Of a stretch of DNA of 7,036 nt, positions 1 through 6,338 are shown piece after piece (positions within the stretch are counted from its first letter, which is position 1; each line of letters opens with the position of its first letter). The notes beneath the pieces were generated by a model. That model saw only the letters and a program-made list of their open reading frames with translations, was not told the origin of the DNA and did not search any database. The stretch is from Atopobiaceae bacterium (lineage in GTDB: Bacteria > Actinomycetota > Coriobacteriia > Coriobacteriales > Atopobiaceae), in the NCBI GenBank assembly GCA_015258485.1, contig JABZIF010000051.1, forward strand, positions 1-7,036. The letters run 5' to 3'. The position numbers and the translations under genes are program-made.

Positions 1-157
1 GTGACATTCTGACTGGCAACTAAACAAAAGATGGTAGAGGATATACAAGACATTCGTTTTGGCGCAGTGACATTCTGACTGGCAACTAAACCAAAAGTCA
101 GGCGGGGAGACTGGAGCGCCTGTTTTGGTGCAGTAACGTCCTGGCTGGTAAAGACGA
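1..157 (+). CRISPR. Trailing end of a type II-like CRISPR array
   Basis: A 36-nt repeat is complete at 56-91; it begins GTTTTGGCGCAG and ends GGCAACTAAAC. The last 25 nt of the preceding copy fill 1-25, and a decayed copy lies at 122-157. The two spacers, at 26-55 and 92-121, are each exactly 30 nt and unrelated apart from a chance AAAAG near the start. A 36-nt repeat with a GTTTT start and AAAC end plus 30-nt spacers is the usual layout of type II (Cas9) arrays. The degenerate copy on the right marks this as the leader-distal end, so the leader, older repeats and cas9/cas1/cas2 should lie left of the window. No cas gene or convincing anti-repeat is visible here, so the type assignment rests on repeat form alone. 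Confidence 0.88.
122..157 (+). repeat. Degenerate terminal CRISPR repeat
   Basis: Aligned to the full repeat at 56-91, positions 1-30 of this copy differ at six sites (8, 14, 17, 19, 23 and 28), and all six are transitions. The last six positions are essentially unrelated (one match). Loss of the 3' end is usual in the last repeat of an array, where no spacer follows. It fixes the array boundary at about 157 and its orientation as left to right. Confidence 0.85.
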
Positions 158-214
158 TATAAAGTGGTTATACAACTCAGATTCAGATGGAAAGTACTGT
201 CATAATGTAGCCTA

Positions 215-242
215 TTGACATTGTATTAAAAGAATATAGTAT
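215..242 (+). promoter_or_regulatory. Predicted sigma-70-type promoter of the small RNA
   Basis: A perfect -35 hexamer TTGACA (215-220) is followed after 16 nt by TAGTAT (237-242) as the -10 element. An alternative, better-matching -10 TATAGT at 235-240 would leave only a 14-nt spacer. With TAGTAT, transcription would start near 248-250, which is where the paired 5' strand of the downstream RNA fold begins. Inferred from the sequence only; the -10 box is imperfect. Confidence 0.5.
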
Positions 243-248
243 TACATT

Positions 249-342
249 AACAACGTGTAGCACAATTAGCAGTGCCCTTGTTGGAGATGACTCAGGTGCA
301 AATCCTGACCGTTGTTATTAGCCGCCATAGAGCGGCTTTTTT
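249..342 (+). ncRNA. Candidate tRNA-like small RNA with its own terminator
   Basis: This stretch has no convincing ORF but folds well. AACAACG (249-255) pairs perfectly with CGTTGTT (310-316), closing a multibranch loop like an acceptor stem. Inside are GCAC/GTGC (260-263 with 272-275), enclosing an 8-nt AATTAGCA loop that resembles a D-arm, and TCAGG/CCTGA (292-296 with 304-308), enclosing TGCAAAT, a 7-nt loop close to a tRNA T-loop. The segment where an anticodon arm should be (276-291) forms at most a 2-3 bp stem, the junctions have extra bases, and there is no encoded CCA, so it is not a normal tRNA. A promoter lies just upstream and an intrinsic terminator ends it at 342. It may be a decayed tRNA or an unrelated structured RNA. 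It lies 90 bp beyond the CRISPR array but contains no convincing complement to the repeat. Confidence 0.5.
321..342 (+). terminator. Rho-independent terminator on the + strand
   Basis: GCCGC (321-325), a 6-nt loop CATAGA, and GCGGC (332-336) are followed directly by six T residues (337-342). The T-tract is only on the + strand; read from the other side the hairpin is followed by TAATAAC, so termination of the leftward operon here would be weak. It most likely ends the small RNA and any read-through from the CRISPR array. It lies 31 bp from the convergent DUF3006 gene's stop codon. Confidence 0.85.
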
Positions 343-373
343 GTTGGACAATAGATAAATTCAGTTTGTTCTT

Positions 374-604
374 CTATTCATCATTCGAGAGAAGATTGTT
401 AAACAACTCTTCAATTTCATTGTTTCTTTGAATAGTCTCGTTCCTATCAAGTAACCATTGACCATTCTGATAAGAGAGAACATCACCTTGCTGAGCATTA
501 TCTGGAAGCTCACTACAAGGGACTATAAGCATATTGCCTGGCTGGTCATTGAGCTCAAGAACAGCAAAATTGTTATCTTCAAATCGATCAATGACTGCCT
601 TCAT
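374..604 (-). CDS. DUF3006 family small protein
   Basis: The product is a 76-aa protein of unknown function. It opens MKAVIDRFEDNNFAVLELND, followed by a segment with the pattern of short beta-strands (LIVPCSELPDNAQQGDVLSY), the signature of DUF3006 proteins: conserved 'IDRFEG..AVLE..', then a proline and a 'GDVL' turn. There is no signal peptide or membrane helix. The ATG overlaps the stop of the metallo-beta-lactamase gene as ATGA, and a strong Shine-Dalgarno AAGGAG (616-611) sits 6 nt ahead of it inside that gene, so the two are probably translationally coupled. DUF3006 genes are known to accompany ComEC-like metallo-beta-lactamase genes, which suggests a shared function, but no biochemical role is established to my knowledge. 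It is the last gene of the operon. The acidic C-terminus (EIEELFNNLLSNDE) is probably helical. Confidence 0.88.
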   Translation of the reverse strand: MKAVIDRFEDNNFAVLELNDQPGNMLIVPCSELPDNAQQGDVLSYQNGQWLLDRNETIQRNNEIEELFNNLLSNDE

Positions 605-1941
605 GAGCGGCTCCTTGATCCAGTTGATTTGTTTGGATTTTCCTTTGAAGAGGGAGCAACAACAGAACCGTTTTTCTCGCCAGCTATAGTGATTGTTGTG
701 CCATCACAGGTGAGTGTAATAGTTCCGTTGGCACCTGTTCCCCAGATTTCAACAGAATGCCTGTGTAGAGCTTTTAGGACCGATTGCATGGGATGTCCAT
801 AGGAGTTATCAAGAGCGTAAGAGGCAATAGCGTAGGTAGGAGAAAGCTCTTGGACAAGTCGATCGTTTGTCCCCGTGCGAGAGCCATGATGGGAAAGCTT
901 AAGCACGTCAATATGACCTGGATTGGCTTGTTGAATAGCGTTAATAGGAGCGTCGCCTGTGAATAAAAACGTTTTGCTGCCAACGGTTAGTTTGACGATT
1001 ATTGAGTAATCGTTGGTATCGAGAAAATCGGCATTTTTTGGTGGCCAGAGAATCTCAAGTTTGTAGTCGCCTGTTTGATCAATGATGGTTCCTGCTTCAG
1101 CAAGGGTTATATGCATGTTTTTGTTTTGTATGGCTGTTAGAAATTTTCTGTACGTTGCTGTATTGTTTGTTTTGTTTGGTGCGTAAATTGTGTCGATTTT
1201 AGTATCTGAGATGATGTCGGCCATGCCGCCTATGTGGTCTTCATCAGGATGAGTGGCTACTAGGTAATCAATTTTGTCTCGGCCAAGTTCGTGAAGTGTC
1301 GAAGTAATTTTTGGCGCTGAGCCGGTTTGACCGGCATCGATAAGCACGGTTTTCTGCGGGAGCGCAATAAGAATTGCATCACCTTGACCAACATCGATGA
1401 ATTTAATGGTCACATTTGAAGATGCTTGTGTGGGATTAGTTGAATTGTTAGAGCCTGTCTGTGAGGAAGTATTTGGTGCTTGGACGGTAGTTTCTTGATG
1501 GGTGAGCTGTGGGATTGAGATTGTGGTTGAGGATGTTTGTGTGAGCGCCATGCTAAAGTAAAGACCAATGCCCAATGCAGCTAGAGCAACGGCAATTCTT
1601 TGTTTGGCAGCAAATTTTTTATGTGGTTTAAATTGGCCTTTAAAGAGTTTTTTGGGAGCGTTTGTGTCCTCATAAATGAGATATAACAAGCTTTCTATAA
1701 TTGGATACGAAAAAATGACTGGTAGAAGTATTGTTTGATTAAGAGTAATTGCACCAAGAATTAGTAGCGCATTAACAATAAGTCTGAGAAGTCCTGATTT
1801 CCAGTTTTTAAGATAGAACTGTGGTATGCCAAAAATGCCAAATATAAGGGAAAGGATGAACACAAAAAAGTAGTCTGATTGTCTGTTGAGAATTGCGTTA
1901 GATGATTCGGCTGGGTTCTCAGATTGCTTTGGGTTGGACAT
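601..1941 (-). CDS. Membrane-anchored ComEC/Rec2-type metallo-beta-lactamase with TM2-like domain
   Basis: A 446-aa protein in three parts. Residues about 22-90 hold three hydrophobic stretches; the first two, joined by GIPQFYLKNWKSG, resemble a TM2 domain. A basic stretch (91-115) and another helix (about 116-134) precede a Ser/Thr/Asn-rich linker (135-176). From 177 the metallo-beta-lactamase domain begins with FIDVGQGDAILI, and the expected metal ligands follow: HPDEDH (231-236), FTGD (327-330), SHHGS (350-354) and YGHP (381-384). This order matches the C-terminal lactamase domain of the competence protein ComEC, but the DNA-channel Competence domain is absent, so this is a stand-alone relative rather than comEC. 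The basic segment before the last helix argues that it is cytoplasmic and the lactamase domain external. The substrate is unknown; phosphodiester or nucleic acid cleavage is a family-based guess. ATG start with AGAGG four bases upstream; 38 bp after the hydrolase gene and overlapping DUF3006. Confidence 0.88.
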   Translation of the reverse strand: MSNPKQSENPAESSNAILNRQSDYFFVFILSLIFGIFGIPQFYLKNWKSGLLRLIVNALLILGAITLNQTILLPVIFSYPIIESLLYLIYEDTNAPKKLFKGQFKPHKKFAAKQRIAVALAALGIGLYFSMALTQTSSTTISIPQLTHQETTVQAPNTSSQTGSNNSTNPTQASSNVTIKFIDVGQGDAILIALPQKTVLIDAGQTGSAPKITSTLHELGRDKIDYLVATHPDEDHIGGMADIISDTKIDTIYAPNKTNNTATYRKFLTAIQNKNMHITLAEAGTIIDQTGDYKLEILWPPKNADFLDTNDYSIIVKLTVGSKTFLFTGDAPINAIQQANPGHIDVLKLSHHGSRTGTNDRLVQELSPTYAIASYALDNSYGHPMQSVLKALHRHSVEIWGTGANGTITLTCDGTTITIAGEKNGSVVAPSSKENPNKSTGSRSRS

Positions 1942-1979
1942 AAGACCTCTTTGGAAAATTCGTTCTGAAGAATCGTACC

Positions 1980-2726
1980 TTATTTGAGAAGATATTCAAC
2001 TGCTTTTTGTATGCGTACATCAATGTTTTGGAAATGATTCCCACGATTTAGCTCAAATATTGCTGTTATCCCGGCTGTTTGGAGTTCTTGTTTGATGAGT
2101 TCAGCGTTTTTGCGCACGTGCATAATTTGTGGATTGGGGGTTCGCTCTTCTCGATCACCTAATGAGAGATAAACGCAAGCAAGGTTAACCTCACCTGAGC
2201 TTAGCTGTTTATCAACGTAATCTGTGAGTCCGGGGAACCAAAACGATCCCGAGACGGCACCAATACGTTGGAAGATAACTTTATTTTTCTGATTGACCGT
2301 TGACGGTACACTAGCGTAAAAAGTGTTTGGTGCAATATTTTGTTGGCTGAGCCCTGACCAAAGGCTAAACAGTCCAGCGAGCGAATAGCCTACCAGTATG
2401 CGATATGCTGGTGGTTTGGGCAGAGATGACTCTGCCCAGGGAATAATTTGTTCAGTGATAGTGCTGAATGTGTCCTGTGCTCCATCGCCAAAATCAGCAC
2501 CCTTTGCAAAGACACGTGATGCTTTCCAGGGAGAAAATCGATGTTCCCACTGGTCAACGCCAATAACTACCAAAGAAACGTTGTCAGGTACCTGTACGGA
2601 AGAGTGGTCGGCCATGTTGTCAAGAAGGTAGACGATAGGAGCTTCAGCTACAGAAGATATCTGCGCTTGGATAGAAAGCCCGGAGAAGACGGTTTTTCTT
2701 GTCGCAGACTTGTTTGTCATATTCAC
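1980..2726 (-). CDS. Alpha/beta-hydrolase, siderophore-esterase-like (COG2819 type)
   Basis: A 248-aa predicted cytoplasmic hydrolase with no signal peptide. The nucleophile elbow VGYSLAG puts the catalytic serine at 115. Asp191 in YLSLGDREE and His231 in NRGNHF lie where the other triad members are expected. The 'GYSLAGLFSLW' and 'SLGDREERTPNP' segments are characteristic of the predicted-hydrolase group related to IroE/Fes-type siderophore esterases. The elbow is G-x-S-x-A rather than G-x-S-x-G. Family members hydrolyse esters, some of them ferric-siderophore lactones, but nothing in this window identifies the substrate. The gene follows the antiporter after 6 bp. Two starts are possible: GTG at 2726, with AGGG only 4 nt away, or ATG at 2720, with the same AGGG about 10 nt away (246 aa). 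I cannot choose between them. Confidence 0.82.
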   Translation of the reverse strand: MNMTNKSATRKTVFSGLSIQAQISSVAEAPIVYLLDNMADHSSVQVPDNVSLVVIGVDQWEHRFSPWKASRVFAKGADFGDGAQDTFSTITEQIIPWAESSLPKPPAYRILVGYSLAGLFSLWSGLSQQNIAPNTFYASVPSTVNQKNKVIFQRIGAVSGSFWFPGLTDYVDKQLSSGEVNLACVYLSLGDREERTPNPQIMHVRKNAELIKQELQTAGITAIFELNRGNHFQNIDVRIQKAVEYLLK

Positions 2727-2732
2727 TAGGCC

Positions 2733-4955
2733 CTACTCGCTAAGATTCATTTGCATATAGTAGACGTTTTCACGTAGGTGACTGGCAACCTCACGGTCGA
2801 TGGTGCCATTAAATTGCAGTCTAGAAATCTGATTTAACTCAATGCGGAGTGAATTTTCTGCAACATCATCGGCATATTTACGAGCGTTTTTGATTTGCTC
2901 TCTAAAGTGTGGAGACAGCTTATGTGTGTCTGGATTGAAAGGGAGTTGGTATGCAAGTTGTGAGGCGTTTGACGCAGCATCCGGATTGGTATTAATTCGA
3001 CTCCAGATAGACTCAATTGCGGACTCATGACCAATCATAAGGTTTGATGCAATGATTGCCATTTGCTCATCATCGCTGTTTGCAATTTGCTCCAAGTCAT
3101 CAATTGCTGCATATTCCATTTCCAATGTATAGAGACACGCAAGATAGTATGCTTGATCTGCGTCTTCAAGATGACGAATATCCCCATCGAATAACTGTCG
3201 TATATAGTGACGTAGTTCATGAATAAGTGCAAAAACTTTGGATTTATGTTGGGTTTTTAGAGCGATAGTCGCAACCGGACCGTAGTAACCAACAGACCTA
3301 CGTATTGACGTAATATCGTTAACAATTTGATTCCAAGTAATGTGTGGATATGTCTTTTGATGACGTTCGCGTAATCTGACGAGAAGAGCGTGCTGAATTT
3401 CTGTTTCATGTTGGATAAGCTGTGTTATTTGTTTGCCATCATGAGGAGAGGTAATTCTTGCGGCGAATAATCGATTGTTATAACGCGAGATAGCTAAACG
3501 AAGTGCTGGAAGATATTTTGCAGATGAGTCTTCAGAATGAGAGAGGTTTCTGAGTTCCTCAATGGTTGCTTGTAAGACGGCAATTTCTCCCGCACGAATG
3601 CGCTCGGGTAGATTGGAATCAGTCTCTGGTGATTTTGATAGTACGGGTAGGATATTATCAGCGAGAAGTAGCGTGGCTAAGATGACGCCTGCTGCGAGTG
3701 TGATAATGAGATCTCGTTGGGGAAATGCCGCTCCAGACTGCATAATCAATGGCAGTGTGTAGATGATTGATAATGTTACTGCACCCTTTGCGCCTGCAAT
3801 AGTGGTGACAAGTACATTTTTGATAAGTTCAGTGTGTGTGATTTTTTCTGGTGCAATGGCGGCTACTGGTGTATCGGGTTTCTCGTTAGCTGGGGATACT
3901 GAGTCCGAGTCTTTGCCGGTACAGAGATGACCACCATGTCGTAGCTTGTTGGTTTCAAGGGCAAAGAGCCATGCAAAGCGGACAGCATACATGACTAAAG
4001 TTGCAACGGCTACGATTCCAATGATTTGTAGGAGGTTAAGGCCGCCATTGAATCCTGGAATAACGGCAAGCGGCAGTTGAATTCCTAGAAAGACAAAGAT
4101 AGTACCGTTAATTAAGAAGCTGATAACACTCCAGCTGGAGTCGGATGCAAGTTTTTTTCGAGCAGCCATTGCTGTGTCGTTTTGTCTTCGAGGAGATGCG
4201 ATTGCGAAGCCAGCTGCAACAACAGCAAGTATTCCCGAGACATGGAGTGTTTCAGCAAGGAGATATACCAAAAAGGGCGTTAGTACTTCATATAAAACAT
4301 TAGCTACGGTGTCGGTGTATCCTAACCGGCTCAAGACCGTGTTGAGTGTTGATAGCATAATACCAGCTATAAGGCCTACTACAATACCACCGATGAAGAG
4401 CAATGCAAATGAACCCGCAGCATCCATAGCTGAAAATGAGCCAGTTACCGCTGCAGCAACCGAGAACTGGAATGCAACGACACCGGACGCATCATTGATG
4501 AGAGATTCTCCAGAAAGAAGTGTTTGCTGTCTTTTGGTGAGGTGAATGTTTGATTTGAGTGCTGTTACCGTGGCGGCATCAGTGGGACCGAGTGCTGCTG
4601 CAAGTGCAAAAGCGGCGGCCAGAGGGATGGACGGAACCATGATATGTAAAATGTTTCCGACTACGAAGACACTAACAATTACCAGCGTAATTGCAAGTGA
4701 AAGAATGCTTTTGAGGTTAAGGAGAAGTGCACGAATATTAATTTCTCTTGTCTCGTTGTAAAGAAGTGGAGCGATAAAAAGAAGCATAAAAAGCTCTGAG
4801 TTCAAGTGGACGTCTTGTATTGTGGGAAGCGCGAGTGCAACTAAAAGACCGATGATTACTTGAATGACAGGGATTGAGACGTTTACGAGTTTATCGATGA
4901 CCGACGATGCGGCAACGCAGGTGAGAACAATAAGTATGAACTCAAAGGTTTCCAA
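2733..4955 (-). CDS. CPA1-family Na+/H+ antiporter (NhaP/YjcE-like)
   Basis: A 740-aa integral membrane protein with about a dozen hydrophobic segments in residues 1-440 and a soluble C-terminal region of about 300 aa. Family motifs are in order: GPTDAATV (123-130, corresponding to the TM5 'DP' region), LLSGESLINDASGVVAF (147-162) with the ion-binding Asn154-Asp155 pair, FLINGTIFVFLGIQLP (280-295), and AGAKGAVTLSIIY (387-399) near the last helices. The family exchanges cytoplasmic Na+ (or K+) for external H+ in pH and salt homeostasis. A hydrophilic insert (about 338-376) interrupts the membrane domain. The tail is mostly helical in look and rich in charged residues and histidines; such tails are often regulatory. 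The start is TTG, justified by GAAAGGA six bases ahead and by the hydrophobic first helix beginning at once. It is the first gene of the four-gene operon. Confidence 0.9.
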   Translation of the reverse strand: METFEFILIVLTCVAASSVIDKLVNVSIPVIQVIIGLLVALALPTIQDVHLNSELFMLLFIAPLLYNETREINIRALLLNLKSILSLAITLVIVSVFVVGNILHIMVPSIPLAAAFALAAALGPTDAATVTALKSNIHLTKRQQTLLSGESLINDASGVVAFQFSVAAAVTGSFSAMDAAGSFALLFIGGIVVGLIAGIMLSTLNTVLSRLGYTDTVANVLYEVLTPFLVYLLAETLHVSGILAVVAAGFAIASPRRQNDTAMAARKKLASDSSWSVISFLINGTIFVFLGIQLPLAVIPGFNGGLNLLQIIGIVAVATLVMYAVRFAWLFALETNKLRHGGHLCTGKDSDSVSPANEKPDTPVAAIAPEKITHTELIKNVLVTTIAGAKGAVTLSIIYTLPLIMQSGAAFPQRDLIITLAAGVILATLLLADNILPVLSKSPETDSNLPERIRAGEIAVLQATIEELRNLSHSEDSSAKYLPALRLAISRYNNRLFAARITSPHDGKQITQLIQHETEIQHALLVRLRERHQKTYPHITWNQIVNDITSIRRSVGYYGPVATIALKTQHKSKVFALIHELRHYIRQLFDGDIRHLEDADQAYYLACLYTLEMEYAAIDDLEQIANSDDEQMAIIASNLMIGHESAIESIWSRINTNPDAASNASQLAYQLPFNPDTHKLSPHFREQIKNARKYADDVAENSLRIELNQISRLQFNGTIDREVASHLRENVYYMQMNLSE

Positions 4956-4968
4956 TGGAAATCCTTTC
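4956..4968 (-). promoter_or_regulatory. Ribosome binding site supporting a TTG start
   Basis: On the - strand GAAAGGA (4968-4962) lies six bases before TTG at 4955-4953. No ATG or GTG with comparable spacing occurs at the start of the first hydrophobic helix, so this site decides the start of the antiporter. Confidence 0.7.
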
Positions 4969-4980
4969 TTGTGATGGATT

Positions 4981-5007
4981 ACATAACTCGTTAAATACTT
5001 GTTATGT
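4981..5007 (-). promoter_or_regulatory. Inverted repeat upstream of the antiporter operon
   Basis: ACATAAC (4981-4987) and GTTATGT (5001-5007) form a perfect 7-bp inverted repeat with 13 nt between the arms, placed 26-52 bp ahead of the TTG start. Arm centres are 20 bp apart, about two helical turns, as for a dimeric repressor or activator site. The 194-bp gap holds no clear promoter: CTTATA at 5088-5093 (TATAAG on the - strand) is a possible -10 but its -35 match is poor. Role inferred from position only. Confidence 0.35.
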
Positions 5008-5149
5008 TGTACCCAAAACTCGAGGATTTTTAAGCATGTTAGTTAGGATTGTAGCGAGAATTGGTTTTTGTAATTGCAGATAGTTTACTTATAGGTTCGA
5101 AACTGATGGATTTAAGTGAACTATAAAGACAATAGTTGGTTAAAGTATG

Positions 5150-6223
5150 CTATTCAATAAACCCTGTACTGGTCATTAGGTAATGTAGTATTTGAATTGT
5201 CGCCCAAAGAGCTGCAATCGTATAGTACGGCCATAAATGAGATTTTGTGATGGCGATAAACTCTCGAATAAATGCTGTTGGCCAATACCAGCCACGCGTG
5301 TGAGACCCAACACCATCAGCCTTAAGCTTAAGTTTATGTGCATATTCCGCACATCTAAATACATGAAAGTCGCTTGTAACAACCGCAGTGGTGTAATCGC
5401 TGCGTTGGGTATCGTGTCCAATGACTAAAACTGAATATTGCAAATTTTCCATGGTTGTCGTGGATTTATCTTCCATTAAAATCGCATTGTTAGGAACTCC
5501 TTTTTTGAGGAGATAGTCATGCATAGCTTGAGCTTCTGACACAACTTCATCAGTGCCTTGACCGCCAGAAACAATAAATTTTCCGTGTTGATTTTGATGG
5601 TTCCAAAGCTCAAGAGCTTTATCAATTCTGCCAGCGAGTAGTGGGGAAGGCTCGTTTTCATTAAGCCCAGCTCCATGAATAATAATATAGTCATAAATGC
5701 GTTTACGAGGAAGAATTCGATACAGCCATGAGTATAGTAAGAGTGCTACAAAGGTAAAGGAAAACCATAGCCCTTCGAATACAAATAAGATAAATATGGC
5801 GCCAGCAATTGACCTAACATCTGGATTGAAATGGTATACAAGTATGGGCGAGAAATACATAAGAAATATGAATCCCGCCATGAGTAATGGTAGAAATGAA
5901 GTTAGTGAGAATCCATTTCTGCGGACAACGGTAATTGTGTTTATTAATAAAAATATTGCAGTAATAACGGGTGCAAAAAGGAGTATCACTATCAGGACCA
6001 CAATAGAAGTATTATTTCCAAAACGTAGTATTACAAAGAACGATGTCCAAGCCAGGGCCGCAAGAAGATAGAGTGCATTTCTGAACTGCCTTGGTTCTTT
6101 TAGAAACGAGAAGATAAAAAGTGCCCCTGATATAATTGCTGGAGATAATAATAGGGCACAAGAAAATATATATTGCCAGTCTACGTAAATGCCTGCATCA
6201 TGTAAAAATGCATCGATTGGCAT
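5150..6223 (-). CDS. Membrane-anchored YdcF/SanA-like DUF218 protein
   Basis: A 357-aa protein. Residues 1-172 contain five or so membrane helices (about 17-41, 47-66, 73-99, 108-130 and 138-168). A soluble DUF218 domain follows at about 175-325, and a last hydrophobic helix lies at 333-350. DUF218 hallmarks are IIIHGAGL (180-187), SPLLAGRIDKALELW (193-207), VSGGQGTDEVVSEAQAM (218-234), EDKSTTTMENL (251-261) and VVTSDFHVFR (281-290). YdcF binds S-adenosylmethionine and SanA is linked to envelope integrity in Enterobacteria, but the activity of the family is not settled; a role in cell-envelope metabolism is inferred. The ATG is supported by AAGGAG (6234-6229) five bases upstream. It points the same way as the operon but is separated from it by 194 bp, so it is probably its own unit. 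Confidence 0.88.
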   Translation of the reverse strand: MPIDAFLHDAGIYVDWQYIFSCALLLSPAIISGALFIFSFLKEPRQFRNALYLLAALAWTSFFVILRFGNNTSIVVLIVILLFAPVITAIFLLINTITVVRRNGFSLTSFLPLLMAGFIFLMYFSPILVYHFNPDVRSIAGAIFILFVFEGLWFSFTFVALLLYSWLYRILPRKRIYDYIIIHGAGLNENEPSPLLAGRIDKALELWNHQNQHGKFIVSGGQGTDEVVSEAQAMHDYLLKKGVPNNAILMEDKSTTTMENLQYSVLVIGHDTQRSDYTTAVVTSDFHVFRCAEYAHKLKLKADGVGSHTRGWYWPTAFIREFIAITKSHLWPYYTIAALWATIQILHYLMTSTGFIE

Positions 6224-6255
6224 AAAAACTCCTTATCGAATTTGTTTGTTAAGTC

Positions 6256-6261
6256 AGTATA
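6256..6261 (-). promoter_or_regulatory. Possible -10 box of the ydcF-like gene
   Basis: TATACT (read on the - strand, 6261-6256) lies 33 bp before the start codon and matches the -10 consensus at five of six positions. At 16-17 bp spacing the -35 position holds only AAAACG or GAAAAC, a weak match, so the call is tentative. Confidence 0.3.
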
Positions 6262-6338
6262 AAAGAATATTTCGTATCGTTTTCTGTGTATAGCCATGTC
6301 TTATAGTTTTTACATTTTAACGGGATGTCTAATAGGGT

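Noticed and set aside
197..235. Possible tracrRNA anti-repeat: TGTCATAATGT near 199-209 complements the CRISPR repeat core, and TTAAAAG follows at 226-232
   Set aside because: Only about ten bases pair with one mismatch, the distance to the lower stem is 12 nt too long, and the segment lies upstream of or inside the predicted promoter. Chance similarity is likely; the tracrRNA is more probably near cas9 outside the window.
249..316. A functional tRNA gene
   Set aside because: The acceptor-, D- and T-like stems are good, but there is no 5-bp anticodon stem with a 7-nt loop, junction lengths are wrong and the D- and T-loop invariants are altered.
458..802. 114-codon open frame on the + strand
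   Set aside because: It lies antisense to the DUF3006 and lactamase genes, which have clear family motifs and ribosome sites; its product is unlike known proteins.
4174..4761. Two open frames of 123 and 71 codons on the + strand inside the antiporter
   Set aside because: They are antisense to well-conserved membrane segments of the antiporter and have no independent start signals.
5119..5137. Hairpin AACTAT/ATAGTT downstream of the ydcF-like gene as a terminator
   Set aside because: The stem is 6 bp of mostly A-T pairs and no T-tract follows on the - strand, so it is unlikely to terminate transcription.
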